The notes beneath the pieces were generated by a model. That model was given only the letters and a program-made list of their open reading frames with translations. It made no database searches and was not told the origin of the DNA. A stretch of DNA of 64,000 nucleotides from Paracoccaceae bacterium (GTDB taxonomy: Bacteria; Pseudomonadota; Alphaproteobacteria; Rhodobacterales; Rhodobacteraceae): the NCBI GenBank assembly GCA_014872875.1, contig WKFI01000005.1:558001-622000 (forward strand), read 5' to 3'. Both the position numbers and the translations under genes were made by a program. Positions 43,036 through 52,417 of the stretch are shown piece after piece. Each line of letters starts with the position of its first letter. The first letter of the stretch is position 1.

Positions 43036-45084
43036 TTAGCCGGCAACTGGCATGGGCAGCCACTGCGGCGGTGTCTTCACCTCGGAATTGTCCAGTTCGC
43101 GGGCCAAGCGATGACCTGCATGGACAGCAGCGGCGATGATGCTGGGCGCAACGCAGTCGCCGATCTGGCTGACCGACTTGATCCCGGCATCGGCCCATTC
43201 GGCTTCGCGGGCCGTTAGCTCCTGATACACATCGTCCACCGGCTTGCGCGAGGTTAGCACAACGGCAGTACCAAGCGGCAGTTTCAAGCTTTCGCCGCCG
43301 TGCACACAGGCCAGCTCGATTTCATCATCGCGGATTGCGGCCAGCGATTTCAACCGTTCGATGCGTATACCCAGCTCCATCAGGCGGGCGATGACCTTGT
43401 GCTGCTCCATGGTCAACGCCAGGTAAGGCGCCACTTCATTGGCAGGCGTGACATAGGTCACATCGAACCCGTCCTTGACCAGCTTTTCGGCGATCACGTT
43501 TCCAAGGTAACCACCATCCTCGTCATAGACCACCACGGGGCCTGACACCGGCGCGCCGTCCATGATGTCGTCCGGGGTCAGCACATTGGTCTCGGCCCCG
43601 CTCAGCACCGGGGTCGGGTTCCAACGGCCTATCCCGTCGCGGCGCCATTTCGCGCCTGTGGCGATGACCACATGTTCCAATCCGAATTCCAGGATGTCGT
43701 CGGCCTGCAGCGGGCTATCGGTATAGAGGTTCACATTGCCCAGCTGTTGCAGTGCATAAAGCCGGTAATCCGCGGCCCGGATCCATTCGCTCAGCCCCGG
43801 CAAAGCCGCTTCGCGTTTCACACGCCCTCCCAGGTCCGAACGTGCATCGGCCACAGTGACCTCATACCCGCGCTTGGACAGGATGTTGGCGCATTCCAGA
43901 CCGGCAGGGCCGCCCCCCACAATCAAGGTGGTATCATCCGAGCCTTTGGGCGGTACTTTCTCCGGGTGCCAACCGCGGCGGTATTCGTCCATGATCGTCG
44001 GGTTCTGGGTACAGCGCATCGGTGCATAGGACATCTCACCCGAGGCGCAGATGTTGCAACCAATGCATTCGCGGATGTCGTCTACGCGCCCTTCGTCAAT
44101 CTTGGTCGGTATGAACGGGTCGGCAATCGACGGGCGCGCGGCTCCAACCAAGTCCAGCACCCCGCGCCTGACCTGGCTCAGCATCGTGTCGGGTGAAGTA
44201 AAGCGCCCAACGCTGACAACCGGCTTGTCGACCACACCTTTGACAAAGGCGATCTGCTGTTCCTGGAAGCCTTCCTTGGAAAAGCGCGAGGTCTGGCTGT
44301 CCTCCGGCCAATCCGAGATATTGACGTCCCAAAGATCGGGAATGTCTTTCAGCATCTCGATCAGCTCCTGGCCCTGGATCAGATCCCCGTTGATCTCGTT
44401 CACGCCAAACCGGAAGGCAACGGCGCAGGTATCCCCCACCGCATCCTTCATACCTTCCAGCACCTCGCGCAGCAGGCGGGCCCGGTTTTCCAGACTGCCG
44501 CCATATTCGTCCGAGCGAGTGTTATAGCTGGGTTGCAGGAATTGGCTGAAGATCGACAGACCATGCCCGGCATAGGCATAGATGATATCGAACCCGGCTT
44601 TCTTGGCGCGCACGGCCGCGGCGATGTGCTGTTCACGCACGGTTCTGATGTCGTGCTTGTCCATCATCTTGGACTGAAACGGCTCCACCGATTCCAGCGT
44701 CAGACGCGATGTCGGCCCCAAAGGCGGCGTGCGCGAAGCCCGGTTACCGGCCGCCAGTCCCACATGACCCAGCTCGACCCCTGCCAGCGCGCCGTGACGG
44801 TGCACCGCTTCGGGCATGCGTGCAATGCGTTTGATGTCTTCATCATTCCACAGGTGCAGTGACGGGAACGGCCAGAATTCGGTGGTGTTGCCGATCTCCG
44901 CAATCTCGGTGCAGACCACACCCCAACCGCCTTCGGCCTTCATCTCGCGCATACGGGTGTTGGCGTCGGGGGCGTTGTCCGAGGTGCCCGAACAATGGGG
45001 CACCTGGTAGAACCGGTTCTTGGTCGTCACAGGTCCGATCTTCACGGGTTCGAACAGAATGTCGTATCTGGGGTCGCGGGCCAT
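43036..45084 (-). CDS. Trimethylamine-dehydrogenase-family N-demethylase (DgcA-like)
   Basis: 682 residues from the ATG at 45084; a TTG seven codons earlier is less likely. The N-terminal FMN barrel (MARDPRYDILFEPVKIGP; KNRFYQVPHC), the 4Fe-4S site C340, C343, C346, C358, and the C-terminal FAD/ADP domains (LIVGGGPAGLECANIL) make a full trimethylamine/dimethylamine-dehydrogenase scaffold. By my alignment Trp264 of the substrate bowl is kept (W259) but Tyr60 is Ile and Trp355 is Glu350, so trimethylamine is an unlikely substrate. N-methyl amino acids such as dimethylglycine fit better. The dgcB-type electron-transfer partner is not adjacent. Confidence 0.85.
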   Translation of the reverse strand: MARDPRYDILFEPVKIGPVTTKNRFYQVPHCSGTSDNAPDANTRMREMKAEGGWGVVCTEIAEIGNTTEFWPFPSLHLWNDEDIKRIARMPEAVHRHGALAGVELGHVGLAAGNRASRTPPLGPTSRLTLESVEPFQSKMMDKHDIRTVREQHIAAAVRAKKAGFDIIYAYAGHGLSIFSQFLQPSYNTRSDEYGGSLENRARLLREVLEGMKDAVGDTCAVAFRFGVNEINGDLIQGQELIEMLKDIPDLWDVNISDWPEDSQTSRFSKEGFQEQQIAFVKGVVDKPVVSVGRFTSPDTMLSQVRRGVLDLVGAARPSIADPFIPTKIDEGRVDDIRECIGCNICASGEMSYAPMRCTQNPTIMDEYRRGWHPEKVPPKGSDDTTLIVGGGPAGLECANILSKRGYEVTVADARSDLGGRVKREAALPGLSEWIRAADYRLYALQQLGNVNLYTDSPLQADDILEFGLEHVVIATGAKWRRDGIGRWNPTPVLSGAETNVLTPDDIMDGAPVSGPVVVYDEDGGYLGNVIAEKLVKDGFDVTYVTPANEVAPYLALTMEQHKVIARLMELGIRIERLKSLAAIRDDEIELACVHGGESLKLPLGTAVVLTSRKPVDDVYQELTAREAEWADAGIKSVSQIGDCVAPSIIAAAVHAGHRLARELDNSEVKTPPQWLPMPVAG

Positions 45085-45212
45085 CGAGCTTGCATCCTCT
45101 GCCAAGGGTGGATCTATTGACGGTCAAGCCTAATGACCTCACTGCGACGGGGAAGTGTCCCTATGGGGACCATCGGGCCGGATCCGGGAGAGATCCGAAT
45201 GGGAGAGACCGC

Positions 45213-46250
45213 ATGACAGAAACTCGGGTGGATGGGTCCGTTCTGGCCGCATTTGCCAAGGTCGCCGCGACCTGCGGGGCCGATGGGTTCTATGACGCGC
45301 TGCTGGATGCCGTCGGTCAAATCATCACCTGGGACACTTGCGGAGTAATCCAGTTTTCACAGTTTTCCGTGCCGCAATACATTCTGACCCGGAAAGTGCC
45401 CGAGCATGAGGCAGAATACTATCTGTCGGCGTTTTATCGGCTGGACCCGTACTTTCAGTACTGGCGCCGGACCGGGCATGCCGGGGTAATCGGGTTGGAA
45501 CGGATATCGGATACGGTGGATTCCAGCGATTACCTGGTGTCGTTCCAGCCCCGCACCGGGATGATGGACGAAATCGGAGTTATTTGCCCCAAATACCAAG
45601 GCGTTGCAGATGATCTGTTTTTCTTGCGTAGCACGCCCTACAGCGACGAGGAGCTGGCCCTACTGGACCTGGCTTATCCGCTGATCCAGCAATTGCACGC
45701 GCTGAACCTGCGACTGAGCCTCGAAAACCTGGCCACAACTGGGGGACCTCACCCGGCCGCAACAGGTACAGATTGCTTTGCCCTCCTAGACCGCGACGGC
45801 AAACCAGTCTTCAAAAGCCCCGACTGGGAAAATGTTGTCGCCGCAGATTTGACACTGTCGAACGCCACCGCCGAGCTTTCTCGTGCCGAGGGGCCTGCCA
45901 CCCTGCCCTTTTCGCGCGGCTATGTCACTGCACACCCATTCGACGAAAACTTTGCCCTGTCCCCCGCCGGACGTCTGATCCTGGTGTTTCCTGGGGACAG
46001 CTTGCGCGCGCCGCTCAGATGGGACGAAGTGCTGGGCGCCCTGCATGGCGACGTGCTGACCCCGCGTGAGCTGGATATCTGCCGCCTGATCCTGCAAGGG
46101 CATCCCACGGCCGGGATCGCAACGATCCTTGATATCTCGCCCGGGACCGTCAAGAACCACCGCAAGCGCATGTACCGCAAGCTGGACATCACCAGTGAAC
46201 GGGAATTGTTCCTGTCGGCCCTGTCGATGATTTCGGACCAGCACACTTAG
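45213..46250 (+). CDS. LuxR-family regulator
   Basis: 345 residues from the ATG at 45213 (GGGAGAG five bases upstream). The N-terminal 190 residues are an unassigned sensory region; the C-terminal LuxR helix-turn-helix is clear (LTPRELDICRLILQGHPTAGIATIL and ISPGTVKNHRKRMYRKL). It is divergent from the demethylase gene 128 bases away, so it probably controls that operon. There is no acyl-homoserine-lactone synthase nearby, and the N-terminal domain does not look like an autoinducer-binding domain. Confidence 0.86.
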   Translation: MTETRVDGSVLAAFAKVAATCGADGFYDALLDAVGQIITWDTCGVIQFSQFSVPQYILTRKVPEHEAEYYLSAFYRLDPYFQYWRRTGHAGVIGLERISDTVDSSDYLVSFQPRTGMMDEIGVICPKYQGVADDLFFLRSTPYSDEELALLDLAYPLIQQLHALNLRLSLENLATTGGPHPAATGTDCFALLDRDGKPVFKSPDWENVVAADLTLSNATAELSRAEGPATLPFSRGYVTAHPFDENFALSPAGRLILVFPGDSLRAPLRWDEVLGALHGDVLTPRELDICRLILQGHPTAGIATILDISPGTVKNHRKRMYRKLDITSERELFLSALSMISDQHT

Positions 46251-46280
46251 CCGGGCTGCAACAAACGCCACCACGCCCAC

Positions 46281-46308
46281 AAAAAAGGGCGCCGCGTTGG
46301 CGCCCTTT
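46281..46308. terminator. Bidirectional terminator LuxR / arylsulfatase
   Basis: A ten-pair stem AAAGGGCGCC/GGCGCCCTTT with GCGTT loop lies between the two convergent stops. On the minus strand it is followed by further T residues (six A residues on the plus strand), so it is strongest for the arylsulfatase gene. Confidence 0.82.
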
Positions 46309-46325
46309 CAGATTGCAATTGGGCG

Positions 46326-47870
46326 TCAACCACCCTGGTTGCGCTGCAGATTGGTCAGCACCTGGTCGATCGAGAAGCTGGCCGGTTTCTGTCGAGGCGG
46401 ATAATCCTTGAAGGTCTCAAGGAACTGCGCCACGAAAGCCTGCGCCGGAACCAGCAGATACAGGCGCTCGAACCTCCAGGACGTGTAACAGCAGGACTCT
46501 TCCTGAGCGCGCTCGAACGGGTCGCTGTAAAGATCAATCAGACGCGGCACCCGAAGCGGTACAAACGGTTCTTCCCATACATCGAACCCTTCGGCACGTT
46601 GTTCCGCAAAGACCAGCTTCCAACGGTCATAGCGCAGGTTCACCAACTCCCCGCCATCCGAGAAATAGAAGAACTCCTTGCGCGGACCTTCTTCCGCTTC
46701 GCCCCGGAAATACGGCATGAAGTCATACCCATCCAGATGCACCGGCTCGTTGCCTTCGCCGAACGGTGCCTCGGTCAGCATCCGCTGTTTCATGTCGCCA
46801 TCGCCCAATGCCGACATGAAGGTCGGGAACCAGTCCAGATGACTGATAATCTGGCTTGATCTGCGGCCCGGTTCAATCACACCCGGCCACTTGATCATCA
46901 TCGGAACCCGGTAACCGCCTTCCCAGTTGTCGTTCTTCTCGCCTTTGAACGGCGTGGTTCCGCCATCCGGCCAGCTGAACACTTCGGCACCATTGTCGGT
47001 GGAGTACATGACCACGGTATTGTCCGCGATACCCAGTTCTTCGAGCTTGTCCAGAAGCTGACCGACCATGCCGTCATGTTCAACCATACCATCGGGATAG
47101 ACACCCAAACCCGTAACCCCTTGGCTTTCCGGCTTGAGGCGTGTGTTTACGTGCATCCGGGTGGTGTTGTACCACAGGAAGAACGGCTTTTCCTGATCAT
47201 GGGCACGTTGCATGAAGTCAAGCGCCCCGGCCGTGACTTCTTCGTCGATGGTCTCCATCCGTTTGCGGGTCAGCGGGCCGGTATCCTCGACGGATCCATC
47301 GGCGCTTGAGCGGATCACACCACGGGGGCCAAACTGTTCACGGAACGCCGGATCCTTGGGATAGTCGACGCTTTCCGGCTCTTCCTCGGCGTTCAGGTGG
47401 TAGAGATTGCCAAAGAATTCATCGAACCCATGGTTTGTGGGCAAGTGTTCATCCCGGTCACCCAGGTGGTTCTTGCCGTACTGGCCGGTCGCATAGCCTT
47501 TCGACTTCATGTATTCGGCGATGGTCGGGTCCTTCTCCGACATCCCCTCTTTTGCGCCCGGCAATCCGACTTTCAACAACCCGGTGCGAAAGCCCGACTG
47601 CCCGGTGACAAAGGACGCGCGCCCTGCGGTACAAGACTGTTCCCCATAGCCATGAGTAAACAGCATTCCCTCATTGGCGATCCGGTCGATGTTCGGTGTC
47701 TCATATCCCATCATGCCCTGGTTATAGGCGCTGACGTTCCAGTACCCGATGTCGTCACCCCAGATGATCAGGAAGTTCACCGGCTTGTCCTGAGCCTGCG
47801 CGGGCAGCGCCAGGAAGGTGCCTAAAAGTCCTGCGGCCAGGCCACGCCTGACCGTTGCAATAGTTCCCAT
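46326..47870 (-). CDS. Exported arylsulfatase
   Basis: 514 residues with a signal peptide ending near ALPAQAQ. The sulfatase catalytic motif reads C80-T-A-G-R in GEQSCTAGRASFVTG, with Cys expected to become formylglycine by an FGE or anaerobic maturase elsewhere. D39-D40 (IIWGDDIGY) and STDNGAEVFSW provide metal ligands. It hydrolyses sulfate esters in the periplasm, and marine bacteria use such enzymes to release sulfate from algal polymers. No maturase is visible in the window. The natural substrate is unknown. Confidence 0.9.
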   Translation of the reverse strand: MGTIATVRRGLAAGLLGTFLALPAQAQDKPVNFLIIWGDDIGYWNVSAYNQGMMGYETPNIDRIANEGMLFTHGYGEQSCTAGRASFVTGQSGFRTGLLKVGLPGAKEGMSEKDPTIAEYMKSKGYATGQYGKNHLGDRDEHLPTNHGFDEFFGNLYHLNAEEEPESVDYPKDPAFREQFGPRGVIRSSADGSVEDTGPLTRKRMETIDEEVTAGALDFMQRAHDQEKPFFLWYNTTRMHVNTRLKPESQGVTGLGVYPDGMVEHDGMVGQLLDKLEELGIADNTVVMYSTDNGAEVFSWPDGGTTPFKGEKNDNWEGGYRVPMMIKWPGVIEPGRRSSQIISHLDWFPTFMSALGDGDMKQRMLTEAPFGEGNEPVHLDGYDFMPYFRGEAEEGPRKEFFYFSDGGELVNLRYDRWKLVFAEQRAEGFDVWEEPFVPLRVPRLIDLYSDPFERAQEESCCYTSWRFERLYLLVPAQAFVAQFLETFKDYPPRQKPASFSIDQVLTNLQRNQGG

Positions 47871-48195
47871 AGTTCTTCTCCCTCAAATTACGGACACGCG
47901 GATTAAAATTCTGAACCCCAACGGGCGGGTCGCGCGTCACGCTGCAAGCTTACCGCAAAATCCTGACAAGCGGTGAATCTTCCCTGACTTCCTTGGGGGG
48001 AATTTCCGTCCGATCACTGCATCATGTCCGCCAATCGCGACCGGCCCCGTGCTGGTATGAGTCCAGTTTCAAACCATTTGCACTGTAGGACGCAATGATC
48101 CCTCAGTTCCCCTTGCCCTTGTGTTCACCGGCGATATGTTGCACCAGACGCGAATTGAGCCCGACCATAGCGGGCAAAGGATAAGGACGACTGGA
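47871..48195. other. Divergent intergenic region arylsulfatase / cobS
   Basis: 325 bases with no gene or repeat recognised. It must hold both promoters. I looked for a cobalamin riboswitch upstream of cobS and saw no recognisable B12-box-like sequence. Confidence 0.45.
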
Positions 48196-49182
48196 ATGGC
48201 TGACGGCGCGCTGGACATGAACGCTAAACCGACCGAACCGATCTCGGTCCGGGACGTGTTCGGAATCGATACGGATATGGTCGTCAAAGGCTTTACCGAG
48301 CCGACAGACCGGGTTCCGGTGACCGACCCGACTTACAAGTTCGACCCGGACACGACGCTGGCCATCCTGGCAGGGTTTTCCCACAACCGCCGCGTTATGG
48401 TTCAGGGCTATCACGGGACGGGCAAATCGACCCACATCGAACAGGTCGCAGCCCGCCTGAACTGGCCCGCCGTGCGTGTGAACCTCGACAGCCACATCAG
48501 CCGGATCGACCTGATCGGTAAGGATGCGATCAAGCTGCGCGACGGCAAGCAGGTGACCGAATTCCACGAAGGCATCCTGCCCTGGGCCCTGCGCAACCCG
48601 GTGGCAATCGTGTTCGACGAATATGACGCGGGCCGCGCCGACGTGATGTTCGTGATCCAGCGGGTGCTGGAACATGACGGCAAGCTGACGTTGCTGGACC
48701 AGAACGAGATCATCACCCCGAACCCGAACTTCCGCCTGTTCGCCACCGCGAACACCGTGGGTCTGGGCGATACTACGGGCCTGTATCACGGCGTGCAGCA
48801 GATCAACCAGGCGCAGATGGACCGCTGGTCGCTGGTCTCGACCCTGAACTATCTGAGCCACGACGCGGAAACCGCCATCGTTCTGTCCAAGGCGCCGCAT
48901 TACAACACCGCCGAAGGCCGCAAGAACATTTCCCAGATGGTGACCGTCGCCGACCTGACCCGGACCGCCTTCATGAATGGTGATCTTTCCACCGTCATGT
49001 CGCCCCGGACCGTGATCAACTGGGCGCAAAACGCCGAGATCTTCCGCGATGTGGGTTATGCCTTCCGCCTGAGCTTCCTGAACAAATGCGACGAGCTGGA
49101 GCGCCAGACCGTGGCCGAGTTCTACCAGCGTTGCTTTGACGAAGAGCTCCCCGAAAGCGCGGCGAGCGTGAGCATGCTTTGA
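48196..49182 (+). CDS. cobS: Cobaltochelatase subunit CobS
   Basis: 328 residues from the ATG at 48196 (AAGGA at eight bases). This AAA+ ATPase of aerobic cobalamin synthesis has the Walker A motif GYHGTGKST (residues 71-79) and the Walker B motif VFDEYDAG near residue 134. With CobT and CobN it inserts cobalt into hydrogenobyrinic acid diamide. The gene is usually next to a J-domain gene in this order; here that gene is 10 kb upstream. Confidence 0.96.
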   Translation: MADGALDMNAKPTEPISVRDVFGIDTDMVVKGFTEPTDRVPVTDPTYKFDPDTTLAILAGFSHNRRVMVQGYHGTGKSTHIEQVAARLNWPAVRVNLDSHISRIDLIGKDAIKLRDGKQVTEFHEGILPWALRNPVAIVFDEYDAGRADVMFVIQRVLEHDGKLTLLDQNEIITPNPNFRLFATANTVGLGDTTGLYHGVQQINQAQMDRWSLVSTLNYLSHDAETAIVLSKAPHYNTAEGRKNISQMVTVADLTRTAFMNGDLSTVMSPRTVINWAQNAEIFRDVGYAFRLSFLNKCDELERQTVAEFYQRCFDEELPESAASVSML

Positions 49183-49370
49183 AGACAGCGTTTGTCATAA
49201 CAACCATCTGGGTCATTCTTGACGCGCTTTGGTTGTTTGACAAAACTGGATGGAAGATAACTGCCCCGTCAGCAATGACGGGCGGTCAACACAGTCATCT
49301 GATACGGCTACGTTGGGAAAGCGCTATATTGTTCCTAGCCGCGCTGATCTGGAGTGCGTTCAATGGCTAA
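49179..49370 (+). CDS. Possible small membrane protein bridging cobS and cobT
   Basis: A 63-residue frame starts with TTG overlapping the cobS stop and ends with TAA inside the first codons of cobT (ATGGCTAAC). Two hydrophobic stretches (residues about 4-20 and 47-61) could be membrane segments. The exact overlap at both ends suggests translational coupling, but the TTG start and weak ribosome site leave doubt. I know no named homologue. Confidence 0.35.
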   Translation: MKTAFVITTIWVILDALWLFDKTGWKITAPSAMTGGQHSHLIRLRWESAILFLAALIWSAFNG

Positions 49371-51243
49371 CAAGCCCAACGACAACCCCGCTGATCCATT
49401 CAAGAAGGCGTTGGCCGAAGCCACCAAGGTCATGGCCGACGACCCCGAACTCAGCGTCAGCTATTCGGTGGACCCTTCGGGGATTTCGGGAGATTCTATG
49501 CGTCTGCCGCAGGTCTCGCGCCGGATGACACGGGAAGAGGTGCTGCTGGCGCGCGGGACCGCCGACGCTTTGGCGCTTCGCCACAAATACCACGATGACG
49601 GCGTGCATGCGCGCTATGCGCCTCCGGGCGATATGGCCCGTGACCTGTACGAGGCGCTGGAAACCGCGCGCTGCGAGGCGATGGGCGCCCGCGATATGCC
49701 CGGCACCGCGTCGAACATCGACGTAAAGATCCAGAACGAAGCCATCCGACGCGGTTATGACCAGTGCAAGCAACCCGCCGATGCGCCGTTGTCGGTCGCG
49801 GCAGGATATCTGGTGCGCCATCTGGCCACCGGGCGCGACATGCCCGAAGCCGCCGCCAATGTCATGGAGCTGTGGCGCCCGTTCATCGAAAGCCAAGCCG
49901 GCGACACGCTCGACAACTTGCAGGACAAGCTGTCCGATCAGGCGGAATTTGCAAAATTTGCGCGTCAGGTGATCACAGATCTGGGCTATGGCGATCAGCT
50001 GGGCGACGACCCGGATGATCTGGACGACCAACAGGACGACCAGGCCGAAGACGACGCTGAAGAACAGCCCGATCCCGACAGCTCGGGCCAAGACGATTCG
50101 AACGACGATCAGGCCGATGCCGACGCCGAACAGGCACAGGAAGAACAACAGGATCAGCAACAGGCTCAGGTTTCGATGGACGACCTGGCCGACGAAGAGC
50201 TGGCCGAAGAAACCGAGATGCCCGAGGGTGAAGCGCCGCTTGAGCCGCCGGCCCCACCGCCCGCCTCCGAGGCCGATCCCGACTACAAGGTCTATCAGGA
50301 CAGCCACGACGAAGAGATCGCGGCCGAGGAACTGGCCGAACCGGCCGAACTGGAACGGCTGCGCGCCTATCTGGATCAGCAGCTGGAGCCGTTGAAAGGC
50401 GCAGTGTCGCGCCTGGCCAACAAGCTGCAACGCCGCTTGCAGGCGCAGCAGAACCGCAGCTGGGAGTTCGATCTGGAAGAAGGCATCCTTGATGCGGGCC
50501 GTCTGGCTCGGGTTGTTGCCAACCCGACAACGCCGCTCAGCTTCAAGATTGAAAAAGACACCGAATTCCGCGACACCGTAGTGACGCTGCTGCTGGACAA
50601 TTCCGGGTCGATGCGGGGGCGTCCGATTTCCATTGCCGCAATCTGTGCCGATGTTCTGGCCCGCACGCTGGAGCGGTGCAATGTGAAGGTGGAAATCCTG
50701 GGCTTCACCACGCGCGCGTGGAAGGGCGGACAGGCCCGCGAAGCCTGGCTGGCCGAAGGGCGCCCGCAACAACCCGGCCGCCTGAACGACCTACGCCACA
50801 TCATCTATAAACGCGCCGACGCACCCTGGCGGCGGGTGCGCCCCAATCTGGGGCTGATGATGAAGGAAGGTCTGCTGAAGGAGAACATCGACGGTGAAGC
50901 GCTGGAATGGGCGCATCGCCGGATGCTGGCACGTCAGGAACAGCGCAAGATCCTGATGGTGATCTCGGACGGGGCGCCGGTCGATGACAGCACGCTTTCG
51001 GTGAACCCCGCGAATTACCTGGAAAAACACCTGCGCGACGTGATCGCCATGGTGGAAAAGCGCAAGCAGGTAGAGCTGCTGGCCATCGGCATCGGCCATG
51101 ATGTGACCCGCTATTACGACCGCGCGGTCACGATCACGGACGTGGAACAGCTGGCAGGCGCCATGACCGAACAGCTGGCCGCGCTGTTCGACAGTGATCC
51201 GCGCGCCCGCGCCCGGGTGATGGGGATCAAGAAAGCCAGCTGA
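49363..51243 (+). CDS. cobT: Cobaltochelatase subunit CobT
   Basis: 626 residues from the ATG at 49363 (GGAG at eight bases). An N-terminal domain is followed by a long acidic, Asp/Glu/Gln-rich linker (about residues 215-320) and a C-terminal VWA domain with [13 protein letters not shown] as the metal-ion site. It forms the ring-complex partner of CobS. Length and organisation are typical. A dispersed repeat (copy B) lies just after its stop. Confidence 0.96.
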   Translation: MANKPNDNPADPFKKALAEATKVMADDPELSVSYSVDPSGISGDSMRLPQVSRRMTREEVLLARGTADALALRHKYHDDGVHARYAPPGDMARDLYEALETARCEAMGARDMPGTASNIDVKIQNEAIRRGYDQCKQPADAPLSVAAGYLVRHLATGRDMPEAAANVMELWRPFIESQAGDTLDNLQDKLSDQAEFAKFARQVITDLGYGDQLGDDPDDLDDQQDDQAEDDAEEQPDPDSSGQDDSNDDQADADAEQAQEEQQDQQQAQVSMDDLADEELAEETEMPEGEAPLEPPAPPPASEADPDYKVYQDSHDEEIAAEELAEPAELERLRAYLDQQLEPLKGAVSRLANKLQRRLQAQQNRSWEFDLEEGILDAGRLARVVANPTTPLSFKIEKDTEFRDTVVTLLLDNSGSMRGRPISIAAICADVLARTLERCNVKVEILGFTTRAWKGGQAREAWLAEGRPQQPGRLNDLRHIIYKRADAPWRRVRPNLGLMMKEGLLKENIDGEALEWAHRRMLARQEQRKILMVISDGAPVDDSTLSVNPANYLEKHLRDVIAMVEKRKQVELLAIGIGHDVTRYYDRAVTITDVEQLAGAMTEQLAALFDSDPRARARVMGIKKAS

Positions 51244-51263
51244 CGCGCACACGGCAACCGGAT

Positions 51264-51338
51264 GCTCCCGCCCCTTTGTCCGGGCGCCAAGGCGCCCTGA
51301 AAAGCGTTGGGCCGGGCAGCGCCAAAAGGCGCTGCCCG
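51264..51338 (+). repeat. Dispersed two-hairpin repeat, copy B
   Basis: Begins GCTCCCGCCCCTTTGTC, then GGGCGCC-AA-GGCGCCC, then AAAGCGTTGGGCC and an 11-pair hairpin CGGGCAGCGCC-AAAA-GGCGCTGCCCG. It lies 20 bases after the cobT stop in the same orientation. Confidence 0.8.
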
Positions 51339-51468
51339 TAGACGCTGGTTGCTTTGTCCCGCTGGGGCCTCACACCGAAAATACGAACAGGAAGAAGTGA
51401 CGGCCTGCCCTGCGTCGCTTGGCCGAAAGAACCCCAGACGGTTGAGGGGGTTTGGGGAGGATCCCCAG

Positions 51469-52299
51469 CTATCCCGCTGTCGCCGCTGTAACAACCGCGG
51501 GTATGGGCACGGTCCATGGGGCCTCTGGACCGTGGTTTTGGATCACCTTCTCGGCCACATAACGCCGGATCTGCTCCAGCGCCTGGGGCGACTGCGCTCC
51601 AAGCAAGGCTCGCCCCCGAACGGCGCCCCTTGCAAACAGATCCACGGGGCGATCGGCCTGCGAGATCTGCCATGAACATGGCACGACGTTCTGGGACATC
51701 TCCGTGAAACCCGCCCGTTCCAAGGCGGGGTATGCAATTTCAGCGTCCGCGTAGTCATGCAACCCTGGCCCGGGTGGCAGCTGGACACCGGGATCACCAT
51801 GCGCCCCCACTGCCGCAAACACGTACCCGAGCACCGTGGGAATGGTTGGCGCATGCCAAACTGAAAAGGCCAGCCGCCCGCCGGGGCGTAACACCCGAGC
51901 AAGCTCGCACAGAACCTGCTGCGGATCGGGCACATGCAGGATACCGAAGCCAATCGTCACGATATCAAAGCTGCCCGCATCAAAAGACAACTCCATTGCA
52001 TTGCCTTCGACAAAACGAGCTTGGGGGACTCGCGCCCGCGCCAGATCCAGAAACGCGGGGGAAAAATCCAGCCCGGTCACGGTCGCACCGGCCTGAACCA
52101 AACCCTTCGACACGATCCCTTGGCCGCAGCACAGATCCAACGCCACCGCACCCGGGCCAGCGCCGACCTGCTCGACAAGTGGTGCAACGCACTGTTCAGA
52201 TGCCTTGGCGAATTCATCCGCATAACTGCGGGCCACATCGGGGTTCGACCAGCCTTCCTTTTCCATCTCGGCAAATTCGGTGAAATCCGCTGCGGTCAT
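51469..52299 (-). CDS. Class I SAM-dependent methyltransferase
   Basis: 276 residues from the ATG at 52299 (AAAGGAG seven bases upstream). The SAM-binding motif is LDLCCGQGIVSKGL, with VTGLDFSPAFLDLARAR after it. Acceptor unknown; the protein is similar in style to ubiquinone/menaquinone-type and small-molecule methyltransferases. It is divergent from pepP-like. The region between its stop and copy B (51339-51468) contains a short GGGGA/TCCCC hairpin but no gene. Confidence 0.82.
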   Translation of the reverse strand: MTAADFTEFAEMEKEGWSNPDVARSYADEFAKASEQCVAPLVEQVGAGPGAVALDLCCGQGIVSKGLVQAGATVTGLDFSPAFLDLARARVPQARFVEGNAMELSFDAGSFDIVTIGFGILHVPDPQQVLCELARVLRPGGRLAFSVWHAPTIPTVLGYVFAAVGAHGDPGVQLPPGPGLHDYADAEIAYPALERAGFTEMSQNVVPCSWQISQADRPVDLFARGAVRGRALLGAQSPQALEQIRRYVAEKVIQNHGPEAPWTVPIPAVVTAATAG

Positions 52300-52417
52300 G
52301 GCGAAACTCCTTTCACCCCACACGGTAACACAATTCGGATCGAAAATCCGGCTTGCGCCGGGGCGGGCTTCGCGGTTCTCTGGCGGCACCGCAGCGAACA
52401 GGCATATGAGGTCCCGG

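Noticed and set aside
43036-45084. True trimethylamine or dimethylamine dehydrogenase
   Set aside because: Two of the three aromatic bowl residues are replaced, so the usual substrates are unlikely.
47871-48195. Cobalamin riboswitch upstream of cobS
   Set aside because: I looked for the conserved B12-box and pseudoknot features and did not see them; absence by eye is not proof.
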